Positions 14,529-23,566 of a DNA stretch of 52,939 bases are shown here, piece by piece. Origin of the DNA: Opitutia bacterium (GTDB lineage Bacteria > Verrucomicrobiota > Verrucomicrobiia > Opitutales > Opitutaceae); contig CANHJG010000019.1 of assembly GCA_947461205.1 (NCBI GenBank), positions 1-52,939 of the forward strand, written 5' to 3'. A program made the translations under genes and the position numbers. The notes under the pieces were generated by a model. It was not told the DNA's origin. It made no database searches and saw only the letters and a program-made list of their open reading frames with translations. Every line of letters begins with the position of its first letter. Position 1 is the first letter of the stretch.

Positions 14529-17075
14529 ATGCCCAAGCCCGAGACTTCAAACTCAAACGACGGACCCTCCTTTCAAGCGCCGCGCTACCGCCCCAACTGG
14601 CCCGCAGCGCTCGTCTGTTTTATTCTGGGAACCCTGATCACGGTCGCCCTCGTCGCCTACCATCCGTCCCAGAGCAGGTTCATCACGAGCAACCCGGTTG
14701 ACAAGAACCCCGTCGGCTCCATCGGGGCCGAGACCGTTCACGCCCTGTTGCTCGGCGTGGGCTGGAGCGCCTGGTTGCTGCCGTTCTTCCTCTTCTGGCT
14801 GCTGATCGTCTCCGTGCGCAGCTCCAAACACCTGACCGGTGCCCGGATCATCGCGATGATCGTCTCCCTCACCTCGTCCGCCTCGCTCGCGACCATGGTC
14901 ATGGAAGGCAAGAGCGACTACTTCCCCGCCGGGGCCGGCGGGCTGATCGGCTCCCTGATCTACACGAGCCTGCTGAAGGACGCCCTCGGGCCCTTCGGCT
15001 CGGGCCTCCTCCTCGGCACGATCTCCTGCGGCGCACCGCTGTTCATTTTCATGCGGGATATCACGAGCGAGTTTGAAAAAATCATCGCGAAGCTCAGCCA
15101 CTGGAAGGCCGACCGCGCCCAACGGAAAATCGCCGTCGCCGCCCAACGCGCGAACGAGAAAGACGCGCAAGCCAAGTCAAAGACGGTGGCGGCCGTCGCT
15201 GCCGCCGGGGTCACCCCGCCCCCGACGAACGTGGGGCCCTCCGGCAAGAAGACCTTCGTCCCGAAATCGACCGAGGACCCCCTCGCCAAGCCCGCTTCGC
15301 CCCGTTCCGGCGCCGCCCCCGTCGACGAACCCGCCCCGGCCAAGGCCGACCTCGCCCCCCCGCCGCCCGCCCCGGCCCGGCCCGCGCCCAAATCGGGCGC
15401 CGACAAACCTCCGGCGCCGCCGGCCCCCACCCCGTCGGTCAGCGAACCGGCCACCAGCCAAAAAGCCCTCGCCGTGGCCACCGGCAAAGTCGAACTCACC
15501 ATCGTCAAACCCGAAGAACCGAAGAAGGCTGCGCGCGTCAGCCTCCCGCAGAGCGACGACGCCAACTATCTTTTCCCGCCGCTCACGCTGCTCAAAGAGC
15601 AAGCCAAGCCCGGTATCGGCAACAGCGAGCAGGAGCACCGCACCAATGCCGAAAACCTCCTGCGCATCCTCAGCGAATTCGGCGTCGAGGTGACCTTGGG
15701 CGAGATCCACGTCGGCCCCGTCATCACGCGCTACGAAGTCGTTCCCGCCGCTGGCGTCCGCGTCGAAAAAATCGCGGGCCTCGACAAAAACATCGCCCTC
15801 GGCATGCGCGCCCAGTCCGTCCGCATCCTCGCCCCCATTCCCGGCAAGGCTGCCGTCGGCGTCGAAGTGCCCAACCAGCACCCCACCCCCGTCGGCATGC
15901 GCGAACTCCTCGAGAGCGAAGACTGGGCCGGCGCCAAGGCCGAAATCCCCATCGCCCTCGGCAAAGACGTCTCCGGCAAACCCCTCGTCTCCGACCTCTC
16001 GAAGATGCCCCACCTGCTCATCGCCGGTGCCACCGGCTCGGGCAAATCCGTTTGCATCAACTCCATCGTCGCCTCGATCCTCTACTCGAAGAGCCCGAAA
16101 GATCTGCGCCTCATTATGGTGGACCCGAAGGTCGTGGAATTGAAAATCTTCAATGCCCTGCCGCACATGCTCATCCCAGTCGTCACCGAACCGAAAAAAG
16201 TGCCGGGCGCGCTCAAATGGCTCCTCGGCGAGATGGAGCAGCGCTACCAGATCTTCGCGAAGGTCAACGTCCGCAACATCGTCGGCTTTAACACCCGCAA
16301 GAAAAACGCCCCGCCGCTCCCCACCGACCCGCAGGGCGCGCTCGACGGCCTCGATCCCCTCGCCGTCGATGACGGCCTCGAGATTCCCGAGCGCCTGCCC
16401 TACATCGTCGCCATCATCGACGAACTCGCCGACCTCATGATGGTCGCCCCCGCCGAGATCGAGACCAGCATCGCCCGCCTCGCCCAACTCGCCCGCGCCG
16501 CCGGCATCCACCTCATCATCGCCACCCAACGCCCCTCAGTGAACGTCATCACCGGCGTCATCAAGGCCAACCTCCCCTCGCGCATCGCGTTCCAGGTCGC
16601 CTCCCAGGTCGACTCGCGCACCATTCTCGACACCAAGGGCGCCGACACCCTCATCGGGCGCGGGGACATGCTCTTCTCGCCCCCCGGCACCTCGCGTCTC
16701 GTGCGCGCCCAGGGCGCCTTCGTCTCCGACGAAGAAATCATCGAGTTGGTCGAGTTCCTCAAGAAGAACGGGCCCCCGCAATACGCCCAATCCGTCCAGC
16801 AGCAGATCGACCGTGCCGCGCGGGAAGACGACGAGGACGAAGGCGACGACGAGGGCGACGACGAGGAGATGGGCGACGACGGCGAGCTCTACGCGCAGGC
16901 CATTGACGTGCTGAAATCCACCAAACGCGCCTCGACGTCTATGATCCAGCGCCGCCTGCGCATCGGTTACAACCGCGCCGCCCGCATCATGGACCTCATG
17001 GAAGAACGCGGCGTGGTCGGCCCCGAAAACGGCTCCAGCCCGCGCGAAATCCTGGTCGACCTCGACTCGTTGTGA
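14529..17075 (+). CDS. ftsK: DNA translocase FtsK
   Basis: FtsK couples division to chromosome segregation by pumping DNA at the septum. This 848-residue protein has four to five N-terminal membrane segments (residues about 18-180), then a Pro/Ala-rich linker (about 230-330). The motor domain has Walker A GATGSGKSV (about 499) and Walker B YIVAIIDELADLM (about 624). The C-terminal winged-helix gamma domain (about 787-848; ALDVLK-type start, then RRLRIGYNRAARIMDLME) reads KOPS-like orienting sequences in other species. A very acidic insert (EDDEDEGDDEGDDEEMGDD) separates motor and gamma domain. Confidence 0.96.
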   Translation: MPKPETSNSNDGPSFQAPRYRPNWPAALVCFILGTLITVALVAYHPSQSRFITSNPVDKNPVGSIGAETVHALLLGVGWSAWLLPFFLFWLLIVSVRSSKHLTGARIIAMIVSLTSSASLATMVMEGKSDYFPAGAGGLIGSLIYTSLLKDALGPFGSGLLLGTISCGAPLFIFMRDITSEFEKIIAKLSHWKADRAQRKIAVAAQRANEKDAQAKSKTVAAVAAAGVTPPPTNVGPSGKKTFVPKSTEDPLAKPASPRSGAAPVDEPAPAKADLAPPPPAPARPAPKSGADKPPAPPAPTPSVSEPATSQKALAVATGKVELTIVKPEEPKKAARVSLPQSDDANYLFPPLTLLKEQAKPGIGNSEQEHRTNAENLLRILSEFGVEVTLGEIHVGPVITRYEVVPAAGVRVEKIAGLDKNIALGMRAQSVRILAPIPGKAAVGVEVPNQHPTPVGMRELLESEDWAGAKAEIPIALGKDVSGKPLVSDLSKMPHLLIAGATGSGKSVCINSIVASILYSKSPKDLRLIMVDPKVVELKIFNALPHMLIPVVTEPKKVPGALKWLLGEMEQRYQIFAKVNVRNIVGFNTRKKNAPPLPTDPQGALDGLDPLAVDDGLEIPERLPYIVAIIDELADLMMVAPAEIETSIARLAQLARAAGIHLIIATQRPSVNVITGVIKANLPSRIAFQVASQVDSRTILDTKGADTLIGRGDMLFSPPGTSRLVRAQGAFVSDEEIIELVEFLKKNGPPQYAQSVQQQIDRAAREDDEDEGDDEGDDEEMGDDGELYAQAIDVLKSTKRASTSMIQRRLRIGYNRAARIMDLMEERGVVGPENGSSPREILVDLDSL

Positions 17076-17132
17076 AACCACCCGGGCCAGTTCCTTCTTC
17101 CCCTTTCCCCTCCAACACCCTAACCCATCCCC

Positions 17133-17963
17133 ATGCAGACTATCGGTGAACGCCTCGAGGAGGCGCGCAAAAAAAAGGGCATCTCCATCCGTGAGGCCGC
17201 CGAGGCCACGAAAATCCGCGGCGACTACCTGCAGAAATTCGAGGGCAACCACTTCGATATCGGTATCTCGGAAATTTATACGCGCGGCTTCCTGCGCAAC
17301 TACGCCGGGTTCCTGAAGATCCCGGCCGACCGGATCCTCCACGACTATGCCGCGCTCGGCCGTGGCGAGATGCGCGCCCGCCAGCCCAGCCGCGAGGTCT
17401 ACGGCCGGATGGACATCTCCGTCGCCAGCGCCGGCGAACCGAGCGATCGCGCCGCGCCGCCCGAGGAGGGCGCCGCGGCCGCCGAGCCCGCCCGCGCCCA
17501 GCCGCGCTACCCGCGGGGCAGCAGCGCTCTGCCTTCCGGGCCCGATCCAGCCGTGATTTTCCGCTACGCCAAATGGGCCGCCGCCGCCGTCGTGGGTCTG
17601 CTCGCCCTCTGGCTCGTCGTCTCGTTCATCAACAACCGCGGGTCCAAACCGGCCCAAACCGCGGCGCAGGCCCTGCCGCCCGTCGCCACCCAGCCCGCCG
17701 TCAGCAACCGCGCGACCATCACCGCCCTCGACGTGGTGCGGGTCCAAGTCTGGGCGAAAACCCCCGAGGGTACCTACGGCGATGTGCTCCTGCCGCCGAC
17801 CCCGTTAGCCAAAGACGCCCGCGTGAGTTTCCCCAAGTCCGGTCCGGTTTACATTTTCGCCTCCGCCCAGGAAAACATCCGGATCAGTTTCGGCGGCCAG
17901 CAGTTCACGCCCAGCGCACCGCCGAACAACATCCGCGGCGCTCTCGCGATCGAGCTGCCCTGA
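17133..17963 (+). CDS. rodZ: RodZ-like helix-turn-helix membrane protein
   Basis: This 276-residue protein has an N-terminal HTH_25 domain (MQTIGERLEEARKKKGISIR, then EIYTRGFLRNYAGFL), which in RodZ binds MreB instead of DNA. A Pro/Ala-rich linker leads to a single membrane segment (about 144-165, AAAAVVGLLALWLVVSFI). The periplasmic part (about 190-276) resembles the DUF4115 beta domain. The protein would help cell-shape control through the elongasome. It follows ftsK by 57 bases on the same strand and converges on an unknown minus-strand gene. Confidence 0.82.
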   Translation: MQTIGERLEEARKKKGISIREAAEATKIRGDYLQKFEGNHFDIGISEIYTRGFLRNYAGFLKIPADRILHDYAALGRGEMRARQPSREVYGRMDISVASAGEPSDRAAPPEEGAAAAEPARAQPRYPRGSSALPSGPDPAVIFRYAKWAAAAVVGLLALWLVVSFINNRGSKPAQTAAQALPPVATQPAVSNRATITALDVVRVQVWAKTPEGTYGDVLLPPTPLAKDARVSFPKSGPVYIFASAQENIRISFGGQQFTPSAPPNNIRGALAIELP

Positions 17964-18008
17964 TCGCCCCGGCTTCTTACCGGGCTGCCGCCGCCCGACC
18001 GCCTCACC

Positions 18009-18626
18009 CTAACGCAGGGCCACCGGCGCCCCCAAGACTTCGCGCAACACCCACGCCCGCCGCAGACTCTGCGGGTCGTGCAAATCCGCGAGCAAACGCC
18101 CACGCGCCGTGGCAAGCACGCCCGCTTCGGAATCGCACTCGGCCTGTTTGGTCGCCGCGACCTCCGCGGCCCGCCGCTGCGCCAGCAGGCGGGACTCTTC
18201 CAGCAGGCGCATCTGTTCGGCCAACTGCTCCTGCCGCACCAAAAGCGCACCGTCTGACAAAGCCGTGGTCATCGGTGGCAATTCCCGCGGCAACGCGCGA
18301 CGGTCGGTTTCCGCCCACGTCCGCGTCGCTGGTCCACCAAACGGATTGAGCGGCGGCAGCGGCGGTGGCATCCCCGGGCGCGTTTCACGCTCCGGGCTGG
18401 GCGCCACGACCGGCGGCGGCTGTCCCGGCAAAGCGCCGGCGCGGCGCTCGGCAATTTTCCGCCGAATCCCTTCCTGGATACGCCGCAGATTTTTCTGATC
18501 CTCCGTCTCGTCCGGTGCCCCGGCGTTCTCCTGGGTCAGCTGCCTCGCCTTCCGAATGGCCCGGACCATCGAAATCGCGATGAACACGACGACGAAAAGC
18601 CCAAAATTCTCGAAGATCCAACGCAT
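18009..18626 (-). CDS. Hypothetical membrane-anchored protein
   Basis: This 205-residue protein is not recognised. An N-terminal membrane helix (MRWIFENFGLFVVVFIAISM) is followed by a charged segment (EDQKNLRRIQEGIRRKIAER). After a Pro-rich linker comes a likely coiled coil (LVRQEQLAEQMRLLEESRLL) and a short C-terminal domain ending LHDPQSLRRAWVLREVLGAP. It starts 18 bases after the floA stop, so it is probably the third gene of the nfeD-floA unit and may act at flotillin-rich membrane sites; that role is inference only. Confidence 0.6.
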   Translation of the reverse strand: MRWIFENFGLFVVVFIAISMVRAIRKARQLTQENAGAPDETEDQKNLRRIQEGIRRKIAERRAGALPGQPPPVVAPSPERETRPGMPPPLPPLNPFGGPATRTWAETDRRALPRELPPMTTALSDGALLVRQEQLAEQMRLLEESRLLAQRRAAEVAATKQAECDSEAGVLATARGRLLADLHDPQSLRRAWVLREVLGAPVALR

Positions 18627-18644
18627 GGCCGCGGTCGCGTCCGG

Positions 18645-19646
18645 TTACTTCTTGCCCTCGGGATGAGCAATCGAGGCGCGCATCGCGGTGTCGGCCTGAA
18701 TATTTTCCATCTTGTAGTAGTCCATGATCCCGAGCCGGCCCGAGCGAAACGCTTCGGCCATGGCGAGCGGCACCTGCGCCTGCGCCTCGACGACTTTTGC
18801 CTGCATCTCCTGCACCCGCGCGCGCATCTCCTGCTCGACCGCCACGGCCGCCGCCCGGCGGATTTCCGCCTGCGCTTGCGCGATGCTCTTGTTCGCCTCG
18901 GCCTGCGCCTCCTGCAGCTTCGCCCCCACATTCTCGCCGACATCCACGTCCGCGATGTCGATCGACAAAATTTCAAAGGCCGAGCCCACGTCGAGACCGC
19001 GCGCGAGCACCGTTTTCGAAATGCTGTCCGGCGACTCGAGCACGTGCTTGTAACTCTCCGAAGAGCCGATGGTGGAAACAATGCCCTCGCCCACGCGCGC
19101 GATGATCGTCTCTTCTTTTGCGCCGCCGACAAAGCGGTCGAGGTGGGTGCGCACCGTCACGCGCGCCTTCACCTTCACCTGGATGCCGTCCTTCGCCACG
19201 CCGTCGATCGTCGTGCGCCCGCTCGCGGGATTCGGACAGTCGATGACTTTCGGATCGACCGAAGTGCGCACCGCCTCCTCGACGGATTTGCCGGAGCCCT
19301 TCGTCGCGAGGTCGATCGCACACGCGCGCTGCCAGTCGAGCGTGATGCCCGCCTTCTGCGCGGCGATGAGCGCGTGCACGCAATCGATCACGTTGCCGCC
19401 CGCGAGATACTGCGCCTCGACCTCGTCGATCGTCAGTTTGATCCCGGCCTTGGTGGCACGAATCCGCGCGTCGACGATCGTGCTGTAGGGCACCTGCCGC
19501 AGCTTCATCGCCAGCAGGTTGAACGGCCCCACTGGCGCGCCCGCCAACCAAGCGCGCAACCAAACGCTGAAAAAAGAAAAGACAATCGCCGCGACGACGA
19601 CGGTCAGGACGATGACAATGATCAAGACCAGATTGGAGGGAGTCAT
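18645..19646 (-). CDS. floA: Flotillin-like protein FloA
   Basis: FloA forms membrane microdomains that scaffold signalling and secretion complexes. This 333-residue protein starts with a membrane hairpin or helix (about 6-30), then [20 protein letters not shown], the conserved start of the FloA (YqfA) family. The SPFH-like body includes [19 protein letters not shown] and [20 protein letters not shown] Glu/Ala-rich coiled coil (about 230-290, [19 protein letters not shown]) precedes [14 protein letters not shown]. Its ATG overlaps the nfeD stop (ATGA), the classic nfeD-flotillin pairing. Confidence 0.95.
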   Translation of the reverse strand: MTPSNLVLIIVIVLTVVVAAIVFSFFSVWLRAWLAGAPVGPFNLLAMKLRQVPYSTIVDARIRATKAGIKLTIDEVEAQYLAGGNVIDCVHALIAAQKAGITLDWQRACAIDLATKGSGKSVEEAVRTSVDPKVIDCPNPASGRTTIDGVAKDGIQVKVKARVTVRTHLDRFVGGAKEETIIARVGEGIVSTIGSSESYKHVLESPDSISKTVLARGLDVGSAFEILSIDIADVDVGENVGAKLQEAQAEANKSIAQAQAEIRRAAAVAVEQEMRARVQEMQAKVVEAQAQVPLAMAEAFRSGRLGIMDYYKMENIQADTAMRASIAHPEGKK

Positions 19647-20110
19647 AGTTTTGAAACGGTTAACGAAAAGTTTTGCGCCCCCGTGACTTTGAGCCGCGCG
19701 CCCTTGGCCACGTGCCCGTCGAGCGACAACGCCTCGTAGCGCTTGCCGTCAATCTCGATCTGGCCGGACGGCATCAGCGGGGTCAGCGCCACCGCTTCCC
19801 GCCCGGTCAGCACCGCCGTCTCGGCCGCGGGCGCCTGGCTCGTCCCGTCGATCGCCGCGTGCAAAAAGAATTTCTTTCCCCAGCGCGTCTTCGGCAGCAC
19901 CGCATATTCGAGATAGAGCGCGGCCGTCAGCAGGACCGCGCCGCTGCCAAACGCCAGCAACCCGCCGCCGACCCCAAATTGGTGAAAGGCGCTGGCCGTG
20001 CCCGCGAGAATCGCCAACACGCCCAAGAGGCTGAGCACCATCCCCGGCATGAACAAATCGAGCAGCAGGAGCACACTCCCGAGCACGAAAAACAAAAAGA
20101 GGGTCGTCAT
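19643..20110 (-). CDS. NfeD-like membrane protein
   Basis: This 155-residue short NfeD homolog has three hydrophobic segments in its first 80 residues ([49 protein letters not shown]). The C-terminal part is the OB-fold-like domain (about 100-155), with [19 protein letters not shown] and [10 protein letters not shown]. NfeD proteins are usually encoded with flotillins or stomatins and are thought to support their assembly. The overlap with floA supports this. No N-terminal ClpP-class protease domain is present, so it is the short form. Confidence 0.88.
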   Translation of the reverse strand: MTTLFLFFVLGSVLLLLDLFMPGMVLSLLGVLAILAGTASAFHQFGVGGGLLAFGSGAVLLTAALYLEYAVLPKTRWGKKFFLHAAIDGTSQAPAAETAVLTGREAVALTPLMPSGQIEIDGKRYEALSLDGHVAKGARLKVTGAQNFSLTVSKL

Positions 20111-20266
20111 GGCGTGCGGGAGTCCAAACCGGCGAGAGCCTCACCGCTTTGCCGCGCCGTCACAAGCGCGAACCTCGTGGTATACCCCGCTGCCTTTCCA
20201 GCCGAGCGGCCGCTGCGCCGCCGAAAACCTTTGCGCGTTTCGCGCCGGAACGCTTACTCGCCCCCG

Positions 20267-21187
20267 ATGGAGAAAATTTCCTTTCAGGACCAAACCCTCA
20301 CGCGCTGGCGGGTCGGCCAATCGACCTTTCTGGCTCTCCCCGAAAAGGGCGCCCGCCTCATGAACTGGACGATCACCCTCGGCGACGGCTCCGTCCGCGA
20401 TGTGCTCTACTGGCCCGAAAACGCCGACCTCGGTGCCATCGCCAAAGTCCGAGGCGGCAACCCCATTCTGTTTCCGTTCAACGGCCGCTGCTTCGACCAA
20501 GGCGAAATTTTTTTCTGGCGCGCCTCCGACGGCGTGACGCGTGCCATCCCCCTGCACGGCATCGCCCGTCAGGGAGATTTCAAAGTCACCCGCCTCGACG
20601 CCCGCGGTTTCGTCGCCCAGTTCGTGCCCGGAGACGAAGCCCGCGCCGCCTACCCGTTCGACTACGAGTTCACCGTTTCCTACCGCTTCGAAGCCCTCGG
20701 CCTGTCGTGCGAATTCGCCCTCACCAACCGGGGGGCCACGCCGTTGCCCTGGAGTGCCGGTCATCATTTCTACTTTACGCTGCCGTGGAGCGCCGACCTG
20801 ACCCGCGCCGACTACTCCATCCGCATCCCCGCCACCAAACGCCTCCGGCAGGACTCGACCGGCGGGCTCATCGCGGGCCCCGCCCTCCAAACCAACGAGA
20901 ATTTGGCCAACGCGGCCCTCATCGACACGTTTCACACCGGCCTGCGCAGTAACGAGGTCGTCTTCGGTGAAAACGGCCGCCCCGGCGACCTTTCGGTCTC
21001 CCTCGGCACCGCCCCTGTCCCGCCCCCCGACGCGACGTTCGTCACCTGGACGCTCGCCGACGATTCCCCGTTTTATTGCGTCGAACCGTGGATGGGGCCG
21101 GCCAACGCCGCCGAACACAAAGTCGGCCTGCACTACGTGGCCCCGGGCGAAACGCAAAAATTCGCCGTGAGCGTCGCCGTAAAATAG
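20267..21187 (+). CDS. Aldose 1-epimerase family protein
   Basis: Aldose epimerases interconvert alpha and beta anomers of sugars or sugar phosphates. This 306-residue protein shows the galactose-mutarotase fold signatures: GGNPILFPFNGR with RCFDQGEIFFW, the catalytic His region IPLHGIARQGDF, and the second His in PWSAGHHFYFTLPW. A late acidic motif, FYCVEPWMGPANA, supplies the likely catalytic Glu. There is no signal peptide, so it is cytoplasmic. The start at 20267 follows a 156-bp gap diverging from nfeD. It is followed by tatA after 51 bases. Confidence 0.88.
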   Translation: MEKISFQDQTLTRWRVGQSTFLALPEKGARLMNWTITLGDGSVRDVLYWPENADLGAIAKVRGGNPILFPFNGRCFDQGEIFFWRASDGVTRAIPLHGIARQGDFKVTRLDARGFVAQFVPGDEARAAYPFDYEFTVSYRFEALGLSCEFALTNRGATPLPWSAGHHFYFTLPWSADLTRADYSIRIPATKRLRQDSTGGLIAGPALQTNENLANAALIDTFHTGLRSNEVVFGENGRPGDLSVSLGTAPVPPPDATFVTWTLADDSPFYCVEPWMGPANAAEHKVGLHYVAPGETQKFAVSVAVK

Positions 21188-21238
21188 GGCGCGATTTTAT
21201 CGGTTACATTTCCCCCATTCACCCGTCACAATTCTGCC

Positions 21239-21784
21239 ATGGCTTTGTTACTCTCACCCTTAGCATTTATCGAAGGCATCGGCGGCCCGGAGATGGGGCT
21301 GATCCTCATCATTGTGCTCTTGCTGTTCGGAGGGAAAAAACTCCCTGAGTTCGCCCGCGGTCTGGGCAAGTCGATGCGCGAGTTCAAGAAGGCCGCCAGC
21401 GGCGTCGAAATGGAATTCAAGCGCGCCCTTGAGGAGGACGAACAGAAAAAATACGTGCCCCCGGTCGCGCTGCCTTCGCCGGCCGAATCGCCGGACCACC
21501 CCACGACCCCCGATTACCACGACGATCCCTATCACAGCGACCCCCATTACGGTCACGAAGCCGGTCCCTCCGCCGCCCCCGTGACGGAAGCGCCAAGCGC
21601 CCCGCCGGCCGCCGCGACTCCCCTCGCCGCCACCGACACTCCCGCCCTTGCCCCCACCGCCGCACCGGAAATTGCCCCGGCTGCTCCGACGAAAACCGCC
21701 CTGCCCCAGCCCGACGCGCCCGATCCTGAGGCACCGAAGCCCCACCCCCCGGCGGCTCCGCCGCCGACCGACGCCAAACCCTGA
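21239..21784 (+). CDS. tatA: Twin-arginine translocase subunit TatA/TatE
   Basis: TatA oligomers form the conducting part of the Tat pathway for folded proteins. This 181-residue protein has a short N-terminal part, the membrane helix GLILIIVLLLFGG (about 20-32), and the conserved FGGKKLPEFARGLGKSMREF hinge and amphipathic helix. The tail from about residue 70 is unusually long and Pro/Ala-rich, and carries a His/Asp/Tyr cluster (PDYHDDPYHSDPHYGHE). Tat substrates are likely in this genome; one, a Gfo/Idh oxidoreductase with a TRRDFL signal, is at 41714. Confidence 0.93.
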   Translation: MALLLSPLAFIEGIGGPEMGLILIIVLLLFGGKKLPEFARGLGKSMREFKKAASGVEMEFKRALEEDEQKKYVPPVALPSPAESPDHPTTPDYHDDPYHSDPHYGHEAGPSAAPVTEAPSAPPAAATPLAATDTPALAPTAAPEIAPAAPTKTALPQPDAPDPEAPKPHPPAAPPPTDAKP

Positions 21785-21831
21785 GGCCGGTCCAGTCATG
21801 GTCGCCGGCCTTCGTCCGTAGCGCTGCGCCG

Positions 21832-23052
21832 ATGAACGGTATCCGTCTCGTCCTCGTCGCGTGGATCCTCGTGCTGGTCGGGCACGCAGGCGAGCCGCCG
21901 CCTTTGGTGCTCCTCTCGCTCGACGCGTTCCGCTGGGATTACTGTGCGCTGCACCCCGCCGAGACGCCCAATCTCCGGCGCCTCGTCAGCGAGGGCGTGA
22001 CGGCCCGGGCGCTCATTCCCGTTTTCCCGACCAATACCTTTCCCAACCACTACACGATCGTCACCGGACTCTACCCTTCACACCACGGCATCATCAACAA
22101 TCAGTTTTTCGACCCGGCAAGCGGTACGTTCTTTCGCTACAATCAGTCCGCGTCCGCCCGCGACCCGGCCTGGTGGGGCGGCGAACCGATTTGGATCACC
22201 GCGGCGAAACAGGGCCGCGCGAGCGCCTGCTCCTTTTGGCCCGGCTCCGAAGCCGCAATCGGCGGTCTGCGCCCGACGTATTGGAAACCTTACAACTATA
22301 ACGGCATTTCCTTCGAAAAACGACTCGAAGAGCTCATCGCCTGGCTCCGCCTCCCCGCCGCGCGACGACCCGCCGTCGTCACGTTCTACCTCGAGGAAAC
22401 CAACACCGCCGGCCACCGCTATGGGCCCGGCTCACCCCAGCTCATCGCCGCCATCAAGCTCCTCGATGGCCGCGTCGGCGCTCTCGCCGCACGCCTGCGG
22501 GCCGAGGGCATCACGCCGAATCTCGTCATCGTCTCCGACCACGGCATGACCGCCTGCGACGCGCAACGCGTCGTCCTGCTCGATGACTACGTCGACCTCG
22601 CGACCGTGCAAATCGACTTTGAGGAAACCTGCGCCGGCCTCCGTCCGCTCGCCGGTAACGATGTCGCCCGGATGATGCGGGCCCTCGCGAAAATCCCCGC
22701 GCATCAGGCCGTGGCCTATCGGGCCGGCGATTTGCCCGCGCGCTTCCACGTCGATGCCGCCAACCCCCGCGTGCCACCGGTCTGGATCGTGCCCGCGGAA
22801 GGCTGGCACGTCGTGCGTCGCAGCCTTTACAACCAGGCCCTCACAAATTTTCTCCGCGGCCAACATGGCTATGATCCGGCATTCGAATCAATGCGCGGAG
22901 TTTTCATTGCCCACGGACCTGCGTTTAAATCGGGCGTGGTCGTCGATGCGGTCGAAAACATCCATCTCTACCACCTCTTCTGCGCTGTGCTCGCGCTGTC
23001 CCCCGCCCCCAACGACGGCGACGATCGCTTGGTGAAAACCGTCCTGCGCTAA
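21832..23052 (+). CDS. ENPP-family nucleotide pyrophosphatase/phosphodiesterase
   Basis: This 406-residue secreted enzyme belongs to the type I phosphodiesterase/nucleotide pyrophosphatase branch of the alkaline phosphatase superfamily. After a signal peptide (1-20) it has LLSLDAFRWDY with metal ligand D31, then FPTNTFPNHYTIVTGLYPSH with the expected nucleophile T69. The second metal site appears in EETNTAGHRYGPGS and IVSDHGM (D236, H237). The order and spacing fit ENPP1-like enzymes that hydrolyse nucleotides or phospholipid head groups. Its substrate cannot be read from sequence. It follows tatA by 47 bases. Confidence 0.9.
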   Translation: MNGIRLVLVAWILVLVGHAGEPPPLVLLSLDAFRWDYCALHPAETPNLRRLVSEGVTARALIPVFPTNTFPNHYTIVTGLYPSHHGIINNQFFDPASGTFFRYNQSASARDPAWWGGEPIWITAAKQGRASACSFWPGSEAAIGGLRPTYWKPYNYNGISFEKRLEELIAWLRLPAARRPAVVTFYLEETNTAGHRYGPGSPQLIAAIKLLDGRVGALAARLRAEGITPNLVIVSDHGMTACDAQRVVLLDDYVDLATVQIDFEETCAGLRPLAGNDVARMMRALAKIPAHQAVAYRAGDLPARFHVDAANPRVPPVWIVPAEGWHVVRRSLYNQALTNFLRGQHGYDPAFESMRGVFIAHGPAFKSGVVVDAVENIHLYHLFCAVLALSPAPNDGDDRLVKTVLR

Positions 23053-23566
23053 CTCGCCGATCGTGCCGCACCCGGCGCCTGCACCACCCCCCGGCGGGAA
23101 TCGTGAAACGTGCGGCCGGACGCGGTGTTTTCGGGGCCGTCACCCGATCGTCAGCAACGCCACCAAACTTGTTTCGTTGCTCGCCCGCGCCAGCGCCGTC
23201 AGCCGCGCCGCGAAGGCGGAAACACCCGTCGCATTTCGGGAGACGTGTGGCCTCGACCGAACGCACCCTCCTCCTCGGCAATCGCACCGCGAGGGACCCT
23301 CGCGACCCTGCACCCGTGGCCCTCCGACCCGGCGAAGGTGGCCCAGCGCATCGGTTCCGGCCGGCGCCTCGCTGGCCTCAACCGTGGCGCGCAAATCCAA
23401 AGTCGAATGATTGCAGGACGTTGGTAGCATCCCAGCGTCCTGTGGTTTTTAGACGGTCGGCCCGGCCGATGGCCGGGTTGACCGCCCACCAGGCGGGCCT
23501 CCAAAGGCAAAGTCGACCATTCCCGTTTTCCCCGCCCCAGGGACCGACCCTCCTTCTCCCGGACAC
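23053..23566. other. 514-bp gap between convergent ENPP gene and ftsZ
   Basis: Several short open frames exist on both strands, but all are Arg/Pro/Gly-rich and none resembles a protein family. The only clear element is a terminator hairpin at 23414-23450. Confidence 0.5.
23414..23450 (+). terminator. Rho-independent terminator between ENPP gene and ftsZ
   Basis: An 11-bp stem (CAGGACGTTGG with CCAGCGTCCTG, one G-U pair) encloses a 7-base loop and is followed by TGGTTTTT. The T run lies on the plus-strand side, so it ends transcripts coming from the ENPP gene. Confidence 0.7.

Noticed and set aside
17964-18008. Small hairpin after rodZ
   Set aside because: The stem is only about five pairs and lacks a T run.
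21783-21811. Hairpin after tatA (AGGCCGG...CCGGCCT)
   Set aside because: The loop is long and no T run follows; it may be chance in GC-rich DNA.
23140-23430. Short minus-strand ORF in the ENPP-ftsZ gap
   Set aside because: Arg/Gly-rich, no family resemblance and no neighbour support.
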